A stretch of 64,000 nt of DNA, from NCBI GenBank assembly GCA_036506495.1, contig DASXRQ010000136.1, positions 5,789 through 69,788 of the forward strand, given 5' to 3'. The notes under the pieces were generated by a model, which was not told the DNA's origin, made no database searches, and saw nothing but the letters and a program-made list of their open reading frames with translations. A program made the position numbers and the translations under genes. The stretch comes from DASXRC01 sp036506495. GTDB taxonomy: Bacteria; Actinomycetota; Actinomycetes; Mycobacteriales; Micromonosporaceae. Position 1 is the first letter of the stretch. Each line of letters starts with the position of its first letter. Below are positions 25,213 to 33,101 of the stretch, one piece after another.

Positions 25213-26190
25213 ATGACCGGCACGGCGGAGGTGACCGTCGAGGCCGTGGGCCTGACGAAGCGGTTCGGTGGTCGGACGGCGGTCGCGGACGTGAGCTTCG
25301 CCGCGCGCCGGGGCGAGGTCCTCGGGCTGCTGGGCCGAAACGGCGCGGGCAAGACGACGACGGTCCGCCTGCTGACGACGGTGCTGACGCCGACGAGCGG
25401 GGACTTTCGCGTCGCCGGCCTGCCGTCCGGCCGTCCGCGCGACATCCGCCGCGTCGTGGGCGTGCTCCCGGAGAGCGCGGGCTTCCCGGCCCACCTGACC
25501 GGCGTGGAGTATCTGCGTTACTTCGGCCGGCTGTATGGACTGTCGGCGGCCGATGCCGGGCGGGCGGCAGAGCGCCTGTTGACGGATGTCGGTCTCGCCG
25601 GCCGCGCGTACTCGCCGATCTCGACCTACAGCCGCGGCATGCGTCAGCGGCTCGGCATCGGCCGGGCATTGGTGAACGACCCGGTCGTAGTGTTCCTCGA
25701 CGAGCCCACGCTGGGCCTGGATCCCGCCGGGCAGCGGCAGGTCCTCCGACTCGTCCGCGACATCGCGCAGAACCGGGGGGCGACGGTCATTCTCAGCACC
25801 CACGCGCTGCCCGACGTGGAGGAGGTCTGCACCACCGTGCTGATCCTCGACGAGGGCGCGGTGCTGGTGTCCGGAACGGTGGGAGATGTGACGCGCGCGG
25901 CGGCCGCACCTCGATCGGGGCAGCTGCGCGTACCCCTTGCGCTCGTAGGTCCTGCGACCCGCGCGCTTGCCGAGGTCGACGGCCTCGCGGTGCAGGCCTC
26001 CGAGGCGCGACCGGATCTGTTGCGGATCGCTCTCGACGGTGGCCCACCACCCGAGGGTGAGGCGGACGCCGGCCTGAACCGCGCCCTCGCGGCCTTGATC
26101 AAGGCCGGTGTGCCCGTGCTGTCCTTCGAGGTCGAGGGTGGTCGCCTCAACGATGCGTTCCTCGCGATGACCCGGGGAGGCGGGACGTGA
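25213..26190 (+). CDS. ABC transporter ATP-binding protein
   Basis: A 325-residue ATPase with Walker A GRNGAGKTT (41-49), signature YSRGMRQRLGIGRAL, Walker B VVFLDEPTLGLDPAG and H-loop STH. A C-terminal extension of about 100 residues follows the ATPase core, as in NatA/DrrA-type exporters. It overlaps the permease gene by 4 bp (GTGA). Together with the next two genes it forms an exporter operon; the substrate (ion, lipid, drug) is not apparent. Confidence 0.9.
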   Translation: MTGTAEVTVEAVGLTKRFGGRTAVADVSFAARRGEVLGLLGRNGAGKTTTVRLLTTVLTPTSGDFRVAGLPSGRPRDIRRVVGVLPESAGFPAHLTGVEYLRYFGRLYGLSAADAGRAAERLLTDVGLAGRAYSPISTYSRGMRQRLGIGRALVNDPVVVFLDEPTLGLDPAGQRQVLRLVRDIAQNRGATVILSTHALPDVEEVCTTVLILDEGAVLVSGTVGDVTRAAAAPRSGQLRVPLALVGPATRALAEVDGLAVQASEARPDLLRIALDGGPPPEGEADAGLNRALAALIKAGVPVLSFEVEGGRLNDAFLAMTRGGGT

Positions 26191-26957
26191 CCGCCACGGT
26201 CGCCGCGCAGGAGTTGCGCGACCTGTGGGTCGGTGGCCGCGGGCCGGTGTTGCTGTTCGCCTTCAGCGTCGTGTTGAGCGTGGTGACGTACCTGACCGCC
26301 ACCAACCAGGTGCTCAACTTCCTCGAACGGCGGGAGGCCGTGAACCTGACTCTGCAGGTGGCCGTGGCGGTCGGCGCTCTCGTCACCCTCATCGTCAGCG
26401 CCGACGGCGTCAGCGGCGAGCGCGAGCGCGGGACTCTCGAGAGTCTGTTGCTGGCTCCGGTATCGCGACGCGCCATCGTGGCCGGGAAGCTCATCGCCGC
26501 GGTGTCGCTGTGGTTCGCGGCCTTCGTCGTCACGGTGCCGTACGTGTGGGTGCTGGGCCGCGGCGTATCCATCGTCGGCCGGGCGCTCGTGCTGGGCTCG
26601 GTGGTCGGCACGCTGCTCGCCCTCGCGCTGTCGGCGCTTGGCTTGCTCATCAGCGCCTTGTCCAACTCGAACAAGGTCAGCCTCGCGGTGGCCTTCTTCC
26701 TGCTGCTCGCGCTGTTCGCACCGACCCAGCTGCCCGGTGGCCCGCCACAGGGTTGGTTCGGCAACGTTCTCGACGCGGTGAACCCGGTGGCGTCCGGCCT
26801 GCGCTACCTGTCGGCGGTCCTGGTCACGGGGCACGACTGGACGCGTGACCTGGCGTACCTCGCCTCACCCCTGGTCGCGGCCGCGGCCGCTGGTTGCGTG
26901 CTGCTCCTGACCGCCGATCGCCTGGTCCGTCTCACGGGAGGTGTCAGCGCGGGATGA
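26187..26957 (+). CDS. ABC-2 type permease
   Basis: A 256-residue membrane protein with six helices. The ABC-2 mark SGERERGTLESLLLAPVSRRAIVAGK lies between helices 2 and 3 (first residues SGERERGTLES). Start GTG 26187 overlaps the ATPase stop, and the end overlaps the next gene's start (ATGA). It should form the pore of the exporter. Confidence 0.9.
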   Translation: MTATVAAQELRDLWVGGRGPVLLFAFSVVLSVVTYLTATNQVLNFLERREAVNLTLQVAVAVGALVTLIVSADGVSGERERGTLESLLLAPVSRRAIVAGKLIAAVSLWFAAFVVTVPYVWVLGRGVSIVGRALVLGSVVGTLLALALSALGLLISALSNSNKVSLAVAFFLLLALFAPTQLPGGPPQGWFGNVLDAVNPVASGLRYLSAVLVTGHDWTRDLAYLASPLVAAAAAGCVLLLTADRLVRLTGGVSAG

Positions 26958-27517
26958 GACCGTTGTGGTGTGCCGTGGCTCTGCTGCTGCCACTGGCGGC
27001 CGGCACGCTCGGCGCGGGCGAGGCCGCCGCCGCTCCGGTCGTCGGGAAGGCGCCGTCCGGATCGGTCGAGGTCACGCTCGACCAGACCCGGGTCGAAACG
27101 ACGGTCGGCACGCGGTTGTCCGTGACGTCCCGCATTGTGAACACCGGTACGACGCCGACGGACCCCTTCGTGGCGCACCTGAACGTCGCGAGCCTCGACG
27201 GTGTCTACACCGACCTGGAGGACTGGTCAGCGGATGTTACGCGCGCTGTGCCTCCGCTGGCGCGCGGCGGCCAGACGTCGCTCACCTGGCAGTTCCAGGC
27301 CGTCAACACCGGCAACTTCGACGTCTACGTTGCGGTGCTGCCGAACGGGCCCGCGGCCGGCCAGGCCCCGCTGTCGGTCAGCCCGCCGCTGCACATACGG
27401 GTGGCCGGCCGAACCACGGCGAACGCCGGTGGCGCCCTGCCGGTGGTGCTGGCGATCCCCATCCTGTTGGGATCGGCGGCCGGCGTTGCCTGGTGGCGTC
27501 GTCGCCGGCGCGAGTGA
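26954..27517 (+). CDS. Secreted, C-terminally membrane-anchored protein of the ABC operon
   Basis: A 187-residue protein with a signal peptide (residues 1-26, ending GEAAAA), an Ig-like beta-rich domain (about 30-140, with VTSRIVNTGTTPTDPFVAH), then a C-terminal membrane helix (LPVVLAIPILLGSAAGVAWW) and a basic tail. The domain looks like the NEW3/CARDB type of extracellular adhesion or scaffold domain. It overlaps the permease by 4 bp, so it is probably an accessory part of the exporter acting outside the membrane. Confidence 0.75.
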   Translation: MRPLWCAVALLLPLAAGTLGAGEAAAAPVVGKAPSGSVEVTLDQTRVETTVGTRLSVTSRIVNTGTTPTDPFVAHLNVASLDGVYTDLEDWSADVTRAVPPLARGGQTSLTWQFQAVNTGNFDVYVAVLPNGPAAGQAPLSVSPPLHIRVAGRTTANAGGALPVVLAIPILLGSAAGVAWWRRRRRE

Positions 27518-27565
27518 AGCATTTGATCATGCGGACTCGGTCGGTCGTTACTACCCTGACCACAT

Positions 27566-27847
27566 ATGGGACAGCAGCGATACGTCGGCCGTGCCTCGGT
27601 CAGACGCGTGGTCGCGCGGGTGCGACCACATCGACGACCGGATCCGGTGCGTGGCCAGGCGAGTCGGCCCGACACGGCCACGCGGTTCTTCCGGCGGGCT
27701 GAGCCGACCGATCCGGTCTTCATGGATGCATCGGGCCGGCGCGCCCGCGTGGTGCGTCGGGTCATGTTCTGGCTGGTCGCCCTCGCCCTGCTGCTGTTGG
27801 CGGTGCTGTGGCTCAGCCAGGCGGTCGTCGTGGCGGCGGTCCGCTGA
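27566..27847 (+). CDS. Small basic single-pass membrane protein
   Basis: A 93-residue protein: about 60 Arg-rich residues, then one C-terminal helix (VMFWLVALALLLLAVLWLSQAVVVAAV). No ribosome binding site precedes ATG 27566, and TACCCT lies upstream at about -10 spacing, so a leaderless start is possible. The stop overlaps the next ATG by one base (TGATG), so it is coupled to the deacetylase-glycosyltransferase. Function unknown; perhaps a subunit or regulator of that enzyme. Confidence 0.65.
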   Translation: MGQQRYVGRASVRRVVARVRPHRRPDPVRGQASRPDTATRFFRRAEPTDPVFMDASGRRARVVRRVMFWLVALALLLLAVLWLSQAVVVAAVR

Positions 27848-30024
27848 TGGGAGTCTGGCGCGGCCGGCGACGGGTGGCCGAGGGCGCCGAGGTCGGTGCG
27901 AGGTCGGGCAAGAGCGGCCTGTCGCGGCGGCGGTGGCTGGTGGTCGTCGCGGCCACGTTTGTGCTGGTCAACGTGCTCGTCGTGGGCGCATACGTCAACT
28001 ATCGGTTCGCTCCGGACAACGAGGAGGTCGCCACCGGCACCGACACCGCGGTTCCGGAGGCAGTGCGAGACGGTGGCCCGGTCGTAGACACCACGAAGGG
28101 ACGGGTCGTTTCGCAACGCATGCCGCCCCGGACGATCGCCCTGACCTTCGATGACGGGCCGGATCCTATGTGGACACCGCAGATCCTAAACGTGCTGGCC
28201 CGGTACCACGTGCGCGCGACGTTCTTCGTCATCGGAGCGCAGGTCAGCCGCCATCCTGGGCTGGTGCGGGACATGGTCAGACAGGGCCACGAGGTCGGTG
28301 TGCACACGTTCACCCATCCGCAACTGGCCGCGCTCGCGCCGTGGCGCCAGCGGCTCGAGTACGCGCAGACCGAGGGTGCCATCGCGTACGCCGCGGGGGT
28401 GACCGCGCCGCTGCTGAGGCTGCCGTACTCCAGCGGGGTCGACTCCCTCGACAAGGCGACCTGGGCCACCGTGAAGCAGGCCGGCCGATGGGGGTTCGTC
28501 TCGGTCTTCAACGACACCGACAGCCGGGACTGGGCGCGGCCGGGCGTCGATGCGGTGGTCCGCAGTGCGACACCGGACGGCAACCGGGGCGCCGTGGTGC
28601 TCATGCACGACGGTGGCGGGGACCGTGCCGAGACCGTCGCGGCCCTCGACCGGTTCATCCCGGAGATGCGGACGCGCGGCTACCGGTTCACCACAGTCTC
28701 GGGCGGGTTGAGTGGTTCGGTGGCCGGCCTGTCCGGCGACCGGAAGGCCAACCCGGGCATCCTGGTTCGCGGTGCGGTGATCGTGTGGGCGGTGCGGATC
28801 GCAGACGGCACGCTCCGCGTACTGTGGATCATGCTGCTGGTGATCGGGGCGCTCACCCTCGCCCGCACGCTGCTGCTGTTCGGGTTCGCGGTGCGGCACG
28901 CGCGGCGGCGGCGCCGGCCGACCTGGTCCTGGGGTCCGCCGGTTACGGAGCCGGTCACCGTCATCGTGCCGGCCTACAACGAACGGGCGACCATTGCCGC
29001 GACCGTGCGGTCCTTGGCCTCCGGCACCCACCCGAACGTCGAGGTGGTGGTTGTCGACGACGAATCCTCCGACGGCACGGCGGACGAGGTCCAGCGGCTC
29101 GGTCTGACCAACGTTCGCGTGGTGCGCGTCCCGGCCGGTGGCAAGGCGGCCGCGCTGAACGCCGGACTCGCTCTGGCCAGTCACGACCTCGTCGTCATGG
29201 CGGACGCCGACACGGTCGTCGAGCCGGACGCGATCCACCGGCTGGTGCAGCCGTTCGCCGACCCGAGCGTGGGCGCCGTGGCCGGCAACGTCAAGGTCGG
29301 CAACCGGCGCGGCGTGCTGGCACGGTGGCAGCACATCGAGTACGTCATCGGGTTCAACCTCGACCGGCGCCTGTACGAGACGTTCGACTGCATGCCGACC
29401 GTACCCGGCCCGCTCGGCGCGTTCCGTCGAGCGGCGGTGCGCGAGGCGGGCGGGCTCAGCCGCTCGACGCTCGCCGAAGACACCGACCTGACCATGGCCG
29501 TGCACCGGGCCGGCTGGCAGGTCGTCTACGAGGACTCCGCCATCGCGCGGACCGAGGCGCCCACCACGATCCGCGAGCTGTGGCGGCAGCGGTACCGGTG
29601 GAGCTACGGCACCATGCAGGCCATGTGGCGTCACCGGCGCGCGATCGTCGAGCGGGGCCCGTCCGGCCGCTTCGGGCGCCGCGGGCTCCCGTTCATCGCG
29701 CTGTTCTCCGTGGTGCTGCCGCTGTTCGCGCCGGTGCTGGACGTGTTCGCGGTGTACGGCGTGTTCTTCCTCGACCGCATCGAAGCGGGGTTCGCCTGGC
29801 TCGCCGTCCTGGTCATCCAGACCGTGACCGCGGTGCTCGCATTCCGGCTCGACCGCGAACCACTGCGGCCGCTGTGGGCGCTGCCTCTGCAGCAGTTCTT
29901 CTACCGGCAGATCATGTATCTCGTGCTCGTGCACGCGGCCGCGACCGCGCTGTCCGGCGGTCACCTCAAGTGGCAGAAGCTGCGCCGCACCGGCGAGGTG
30001 GCCGCGGAGCCGTCGCCCGGCTGA
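27847..30024 (+). CDS. Polysaccharide deacetylase - GT2 glycosyltransferase fusion
   Basis: A 725-residue bifunctional membrane protein. After one N-terminal helix (about 30-50) comes a NodB deacetylase domain: TFDDGPD (100-106), metal ligands H153-x3-H157, and VLMHDGG near its end. A further helix leads to a processive GT2 domain with VIVPAYNE, DADT, EDTDLT and QRYRW, then C-terminal helices. The order fits enzymes that polymerise and N-deacetylate a beta-linked hexosamine glycan such as poly-N-acetylglucosamine. The arginine of the usual deacetylase RxPY motif reads LRLPYS here. Confidence 0.9.
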   Translation: MGVWRGRRRVAEGAEVGARSGKSGLSRRRWLVVVAATFVLVNVLVVGAYVNYRFAPDNEEVATGTDTAVPEAVRDGGPVVDTTKGRVVSQRMPPRTIALTFDDGPDPMWTPQILNVLARYHVRATFFVIGAQVSRHPGLVRDMVRQGHEVGVHTFTHPQLAALAPWRQRLEYAQTEGAIAYAAGVTAPLLRLPYSSGVDSLDKATWATVKQAGRWGFVSVFNDTDSRDWARPGVDAVVRSATPDGNRGAVVLMHDGGGDRAETVAALDRFIPEMRTRGYRFTTVSGGLSGSVAGLSGDRKANPGILVRGAVIVWAVRIADGTLRVLWIMLLVIGALTLARTLLLFGFAVRHARRRRRPTWSWGPPVTEPVTVIVPAYNERATIAATVRSLASGTHPNVEVVVVDDESSDGTADEVQRLGLTNVRVVRVPAGGKAAALNAGLALASHDLVVMADADTVVEPDAIHRLVQPFADPSVGAVAGNVKVGNRRGVLARWQHIEYVIGFNLDRRLYETFDCMPTVPGPLGAFRRAAVREAGGLSRSTLAEDTDLTMAVHRAGWQVVYEDSAIARTEAPTTIRELWRQRYRWSYGTMQAMWRHRRAIVERGPSGRFGRRGLPFIALFSVVLPLFAPVLDVFAVYGVFFLDRIEAGFAWLAVLVIQTVTAVLAFRLDREPLRPLWALPLQQFFYRQIMYLVLVHAAATALSGGHLKWQKLRRTGEVAAEPSPG

Positions 30025-30027
30025 GAC

Positions 30028-30900
30028 CTAGCGATCGGCGACGGCGACGCGCCCGGTCCGCAACGAACGGCGTTGCCGCACCGAGAGGTTCAGGCCCTCG
30101 GCGAGGGTGACCAGGTCGTCGTCGCCCCGGACGCTGAACCCGTGCGCGCCGAGCAGCCCACGCATCGCGGTGGGTGTCCAGGACGAGCGTCTGGGCTCGG
30201 TCGCCCACGGGCTCGGGCGCCGTGCCAACGCGGTCATCGCCCGTGCCGCCAGCCTTCCGACGGCGGCGGACAGGGCCGGCGACTGGTAGTTGACGACCAG
30301 CCGGCTGCCCTCCGCTGACCGACCGGCCACCGCGTTCACGGTGGCGGCGACCTCGGCCCGGCCGAGGTACGGCACGACGCCTTCCCAGATCCACGTCGTC
30401 GCCACCGTGTCCCGATGGCCCGCGGACGCCAGGGCCACGTCCAGCCGGTCGCGCGTGAGGTCGACCGGGACGAACCGCAGCGCCACGGCCAGCGGCCGAA
30501 GCGCTCCAACCCGCTCGCGCTTGTCCAGTTGCGACGCCGGGTGGTCGACCTCGAACACCCCGACGTCGGCCAGTTCCGGCATCCGCCACGCCCGTCCGTC
30601 CAGGCCGGCACCCATGATCACTAGCTGCGGTGCGAGTCGCGCACGGACCGCCTCGTCGATGGCGACCGTACGCGGCACGATCACTTCCGAGCTGGCCCGC
30701 ACCATCTCGAACTCGACCCGCTCGCTCCAGCCCCGCGGCGGGACACCCTCGCGTACCCGCTGCACGGCGACCCGCTCGTCGTCGCGCAGCAGCGCCGTGG
30801 CTGTCGGGTCGGCGAACCGGCCGGGAGCGATGCGCCCATGTGCGGCGGCGCGGCCCTGGCACACGAGCACCGCGGTGCGGCTCGCCCGGTTCGCGTCCAT
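30028..30900 (-). CDS. Class I SAM-dependent methyltransferase, TIGR00027/PPM type
   Basis: A 290-residue protein of the leucine-carboxyl-methyltransferase-like group: MGAGLDGRAWRM (SAM loop), EVDHPASQLDKRERV, then FVPVDLTRD and EGVVPYL. Substrate unknown; relatives methylate small molecules or carboxyl groups. ATG 30900 is chosen because the frame extended to 30960 would be translated from a palindromic repeat. It is convergent with the deacetylase fusion and divergent from the GT2-methyltransferase gene. Confidence 0.8.
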   Translation of the reverse strand: MDANRASRTAVLVCQGRAAAHGRIAPGRFADPTATALLRDDERVAVQRVREGVPPRGWSERVEFEMVRASSEVIVPRTVAIDEAVRARLAPQLVIMGAGLDGRAWRMPELADVGVFEVDHPASQLDKRERVGALRPLAVALRFVPVDLTRDRLDVALASAGHRDTVATTWIWEGVVPYLGRAEVAATVNAVAGRSAEGSRLVVNYQSPALSAAVGRLAARAMTALARRPSPWATEPRRSSWTPTAMRGLLGAHGFSVRGDDDLVTLAEGLNLSVRQRRSLRTGRVAVADR

Positions 30901-30936
30901 CGCCCATCCCCGTCGGTCTGCTCCCGGCCGCTCTGA

Positions 30937-30999
30937 CCCAACTTCGTCGAAGTCGGGCACTCCGCCAACCGTTCATACCCCAACTTCGACGAAGTTGGG
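30937..30999. repeat. Paired palindrome, locus 2 (centres 42 bp apart)
   Basis: Arms CCCAACTTCG and CGAAGTCGGG around a single T at 30947 (one mismatch), and perfect arms CCCAACTTCG/CGAAGTTGGG around A at 30989. Centres are exactly 42 bp apart, as at the two other loci. The element lies between divergent genes, so here it is at gene starts rather than gene ends. Confidence 0.85.
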
Positions 31000-31120
31000 T
31001 GCGGGGGCGGCGGGCGGGCTGCGGCGGCGGGCGGCTGCCCGGGGGCGGCGGGCGCGACGCCAGGCTAGGGTGGCTGCGACGACGCCGGCCGGAACCGGTC
31101 GCCGAGGCTCTGGAGACGAC

Positions 31121-32587
31121 GTGCAGGGTTCGCGCGAACAATCCCCGCGAATCGGGATCCTCGTGGTCGCCTACAACGCGGCCTCCACGCTGTCGGCGAC
31201 GCTGGACCGGATCCCGCAGGACTTCCGGGACAAGATCGACGAAGTCATCATCCTCGACGACGCCAGCCACGACGGCACGTTCGTATACGGACAGAGCTGG
31301 GCGAAGCGGTCCGACACGCCGCGCACGCTCGTCATCCGGCACACCAAGAACCTGGGCTACGGCGGCAACCAGAAGGCCGCGTACGCGCGGGCGATGGAGC
31401 GCCGCCTGGACATCGTCGTCCTGCTGCACGGTGACGGACAGTACGCGCCGGAGATACTGCCGGAAATGATCGCCCCGCTGGAGCGGGGGGAGTGCGACGC
31501 CGTGTTCGGCTCGCGGATGATGGACAAGGGCGCCGCGCGGCGGGGCGGTATGCCGCTCTACAAGCGGCTAGGCAACCGCATCCTGACCAGGTTCGAGAAC
31601 CGGATGCTCGGCACGAACCTGACCGAGTTCCACTCCGGGTACCGGGCGTACAGCGTCAACGCCCTCCGCGAGATCCCGCTCGAAAACAACCACGACGGGT
31701 TCGACTTCGACACCCAGATCATCGTGCAGCTGCTGCACGCCGGAAAGCGGATCGTGGAGATTCCGATCCCGACGTACTACGGCGACGAGATCTGCTACGT
31801 CGACGGGATGCGGTACGCGCGGGATGTCGTCCGCGACATCCTCGAGTACAAGCTGGCGGCCAAGGGCTTCGGCACCGCCGAATGGGTCGAGAAGCCGAAT
31901 GAGTACGCGTTCAAGGACGGCGACGGCACCTCGCACGCGATGATGTTGCAGATGATCGAGGGCCTGCCGCCGTCGCGGATCCTCGACGTCGGCTGCTCCG
32001 GGGGCTTGCTCGCCGAGCATTTGCGGGCGCGCGGTCACCGGGTGACCGGTGTCGACTGTCTGGAGATCCCCGGCGTCCGCGAGCGCACCGACGACTTCGT
32101 CCTCGCGGACCTCAACTACGGGCTACCCGCCGAGGTCGGCGACGGCTACGACGCCGTGATCGCCGGCGACATCATCGAGCACCTGATCCGACCGGGCGAC
32201 GCGCTGCGCGAGATGCGCCGCGTGCTGCGCCCGGATGGGCAGGTCCTGGTCTCCGTGCCCAACTTCGGCCACTGGTATCCCCGCGTCCGCGTGGTGCTCG
32301 GTCAGTTCGGTTACGACCGGCGAGGCATCCTGGACGACACGCACCTCCGGTTCTTCACGAGGTCGATGCTGCGACGGCTGGCCCGCGACTGCGGCTTCGA
32401 CATTCTCGAGGAGCGGGCGACCGGCCTGCCGCTGGGCGTGATCTCGGAAGCCGACGACCGGCGGCTGCGTACGGTCCGGAGCGTCGACGGCGCCCTGGTC
32501 CGGATTCGGCCGACATTTTTCGGCTATCAGTTCATCCTGCGCCTCACCCCGCATGCCGAGGAGGCTCTGGTTGTCGAAGGCAGCTGA
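31121..32587 (+). CDS. GT2 glycosyltransferase - methyltransferase fusion (DPM1-like)
   Basis: A 488-residue protein. Residues about 10-235 form a GT-A glycosyltransferase of the dolichol-phosphate-mannose synthase type (VVAYNAASTL, ILDDASHDGT, LLHGDGQY, GFDFDTQI). Residues about 270-480 form a class I methyltransferase with DVGCSGG (289-295) and a GDIIEHL motif. No membrane helices. It likely transfers a sugar to a polyprenyl phosphate and methylates a sugar or lipid. GTG 31121 has GGAG 5 bp upstream. The SMR-like gene follows. Confidence 0.85.
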   Translation: MQGSREQSPRIGILVVAYNAASTLSATLDRIPQDFRDKIDEVIILDDASHDGTFVYGQSWAKRSDTPRTLVIRHTKNLGYGGNQKAAYARAMERRLDIVVLLHGDGQYAPEILPEMIAPLERGECDAVFGSRMMDKGAARRGGMPLYKRLGNRILTRFENRMLGTNLTEFHSGYRAYSVNALREIPLENNHDGFDFDTQIIVQLLHAGKRIVEIPIPTYYGDEICYVDGMRYARDVVRDILEYKLAAKGFGTAEWVEKPNEYAFKDGDGTSHAMMLQMIEGLPPSRILDVGCSGGLLAEHLRARGHRVTGVDCLEIPGVRERTDDFVLADLNYGLPAEVGDGYDAVIAGDIIEHLIRPGDALREMRRVLRPDGQVLVSVPNFGHWYPRVRVVLGQFGYDRRGILDDTHLRFFTRSMLRRLARDCGFDILEERATGLPLGVISEADDRRLRTVRSVDGALVRIRPTFFGYQFILRLTPHAEEALVVEGS

Positions 32588-32639
32588 GTCGGACTCCGGC
32601 GCTGGCCGGGGGCACGACGGGAGGTCCGGAAGGAGCAAG

Positions 32640-33014
32640 GTGTCGCTGGCCAACCTGGCGCTGCTGCTGTTCGCGGTCGGGTCGGCCGCGACCGGGCAGG
32701 TTCTGCTCAAGCATGGGATGCAGACGGCTGTGAAGCGGGTCGCCGAGACGAAGGGCTCGCTGGCCTTCGCCGCCGCGACGTCGCCGTGGGTGCTGCTGGG
32801 GCTTACGGTCTTCGCGGTCTCCGCCGTCGCCTGGCTGACGACCCTCAGCCGGGTGCCGCTCAGCATCGCGTACCCGTTCAACGCCCTCGGCTACCTCGCG
32901 ATCCTGACCGCCAGCGTGGTCGTGCTGCACGAGCGGGCGAACCTGTGGACGTGGCTCGGGTCCACCTGCGTGGTGGTCGGACTCATCATCGTGGTGACCA
33001 CGAGGCCGGCATAG
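32640..33014 (+). CDS. SMR/EamA-like four-helix membrane protein, possible lipid-sugar flippase subunit
   Basis: A 124-residue protein with four helices (LANLALLLFAVGSAATGQVLLKHG, then PWVLLGLTVFAVSAVAWL, LSIAYPFNALGYLAILTA, WTWLGSTCVVVGLIIVVT; each named in part). AYPF...LGY and the terminal WxGxxxxxxG pattern match the DMT/SMR fold, as in ArnE/ArnF that flip undecaprenyl-phosphate sugars. GTG 32640 has AAGGAG 5 bp upstream. Placed right after a polyprenyl-sugar synthase-like gene, a flippase role is attractive but inferred. Confidence 0.75.
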   Translation: MSLANLALLLFAVGSAATGQVLLKHGMQTAVKRVAETKGSLAFAAATSPWVLLGLTVFAVSAVAWLTTLSRVPLSIAYPFNALGYLAILTASVVVLHERANLWTWLGSTCVVVGLIIVVTTRPA

Positions 33015-33024
33015 GGCCGCGGCC

Positions 33025-33092
33025 GGCCGACCGGCGCGGCCGGCCGACCGCCGCGGCGGGCCGAGCGGCGCGGCGGGCCGACCGGCGCGGCC
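33025..33092. repeat. Four tandem 17-bp GC-rich repeats
   Basis: Four 17-bp units begin at 33025, 33042, 33059 and 33076, each starting GGCCGA and differing at only a few positions (first and last read GGCCGACCGGCGCGGCC). They fill the gap between the convergent SMR-like gene and the large membrane protein gene. The units are nearly self-complementary, so the array could fold strongly and act as a transcription barrier. Confidence 0.8.
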
Positions 33093-33101
33093 GTCACGTC
33101 C

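Noticed and set aside
30900..30960. Longer start of the methyltransferase at 30960
   Set aside because: The extra 20 residues would be translated from the palindromic repeat and match nothing in the family.
33025..33092. CRISPR array
   Set aside because: Four contiguous 17-bp units without spacers; simple tandem repeat.
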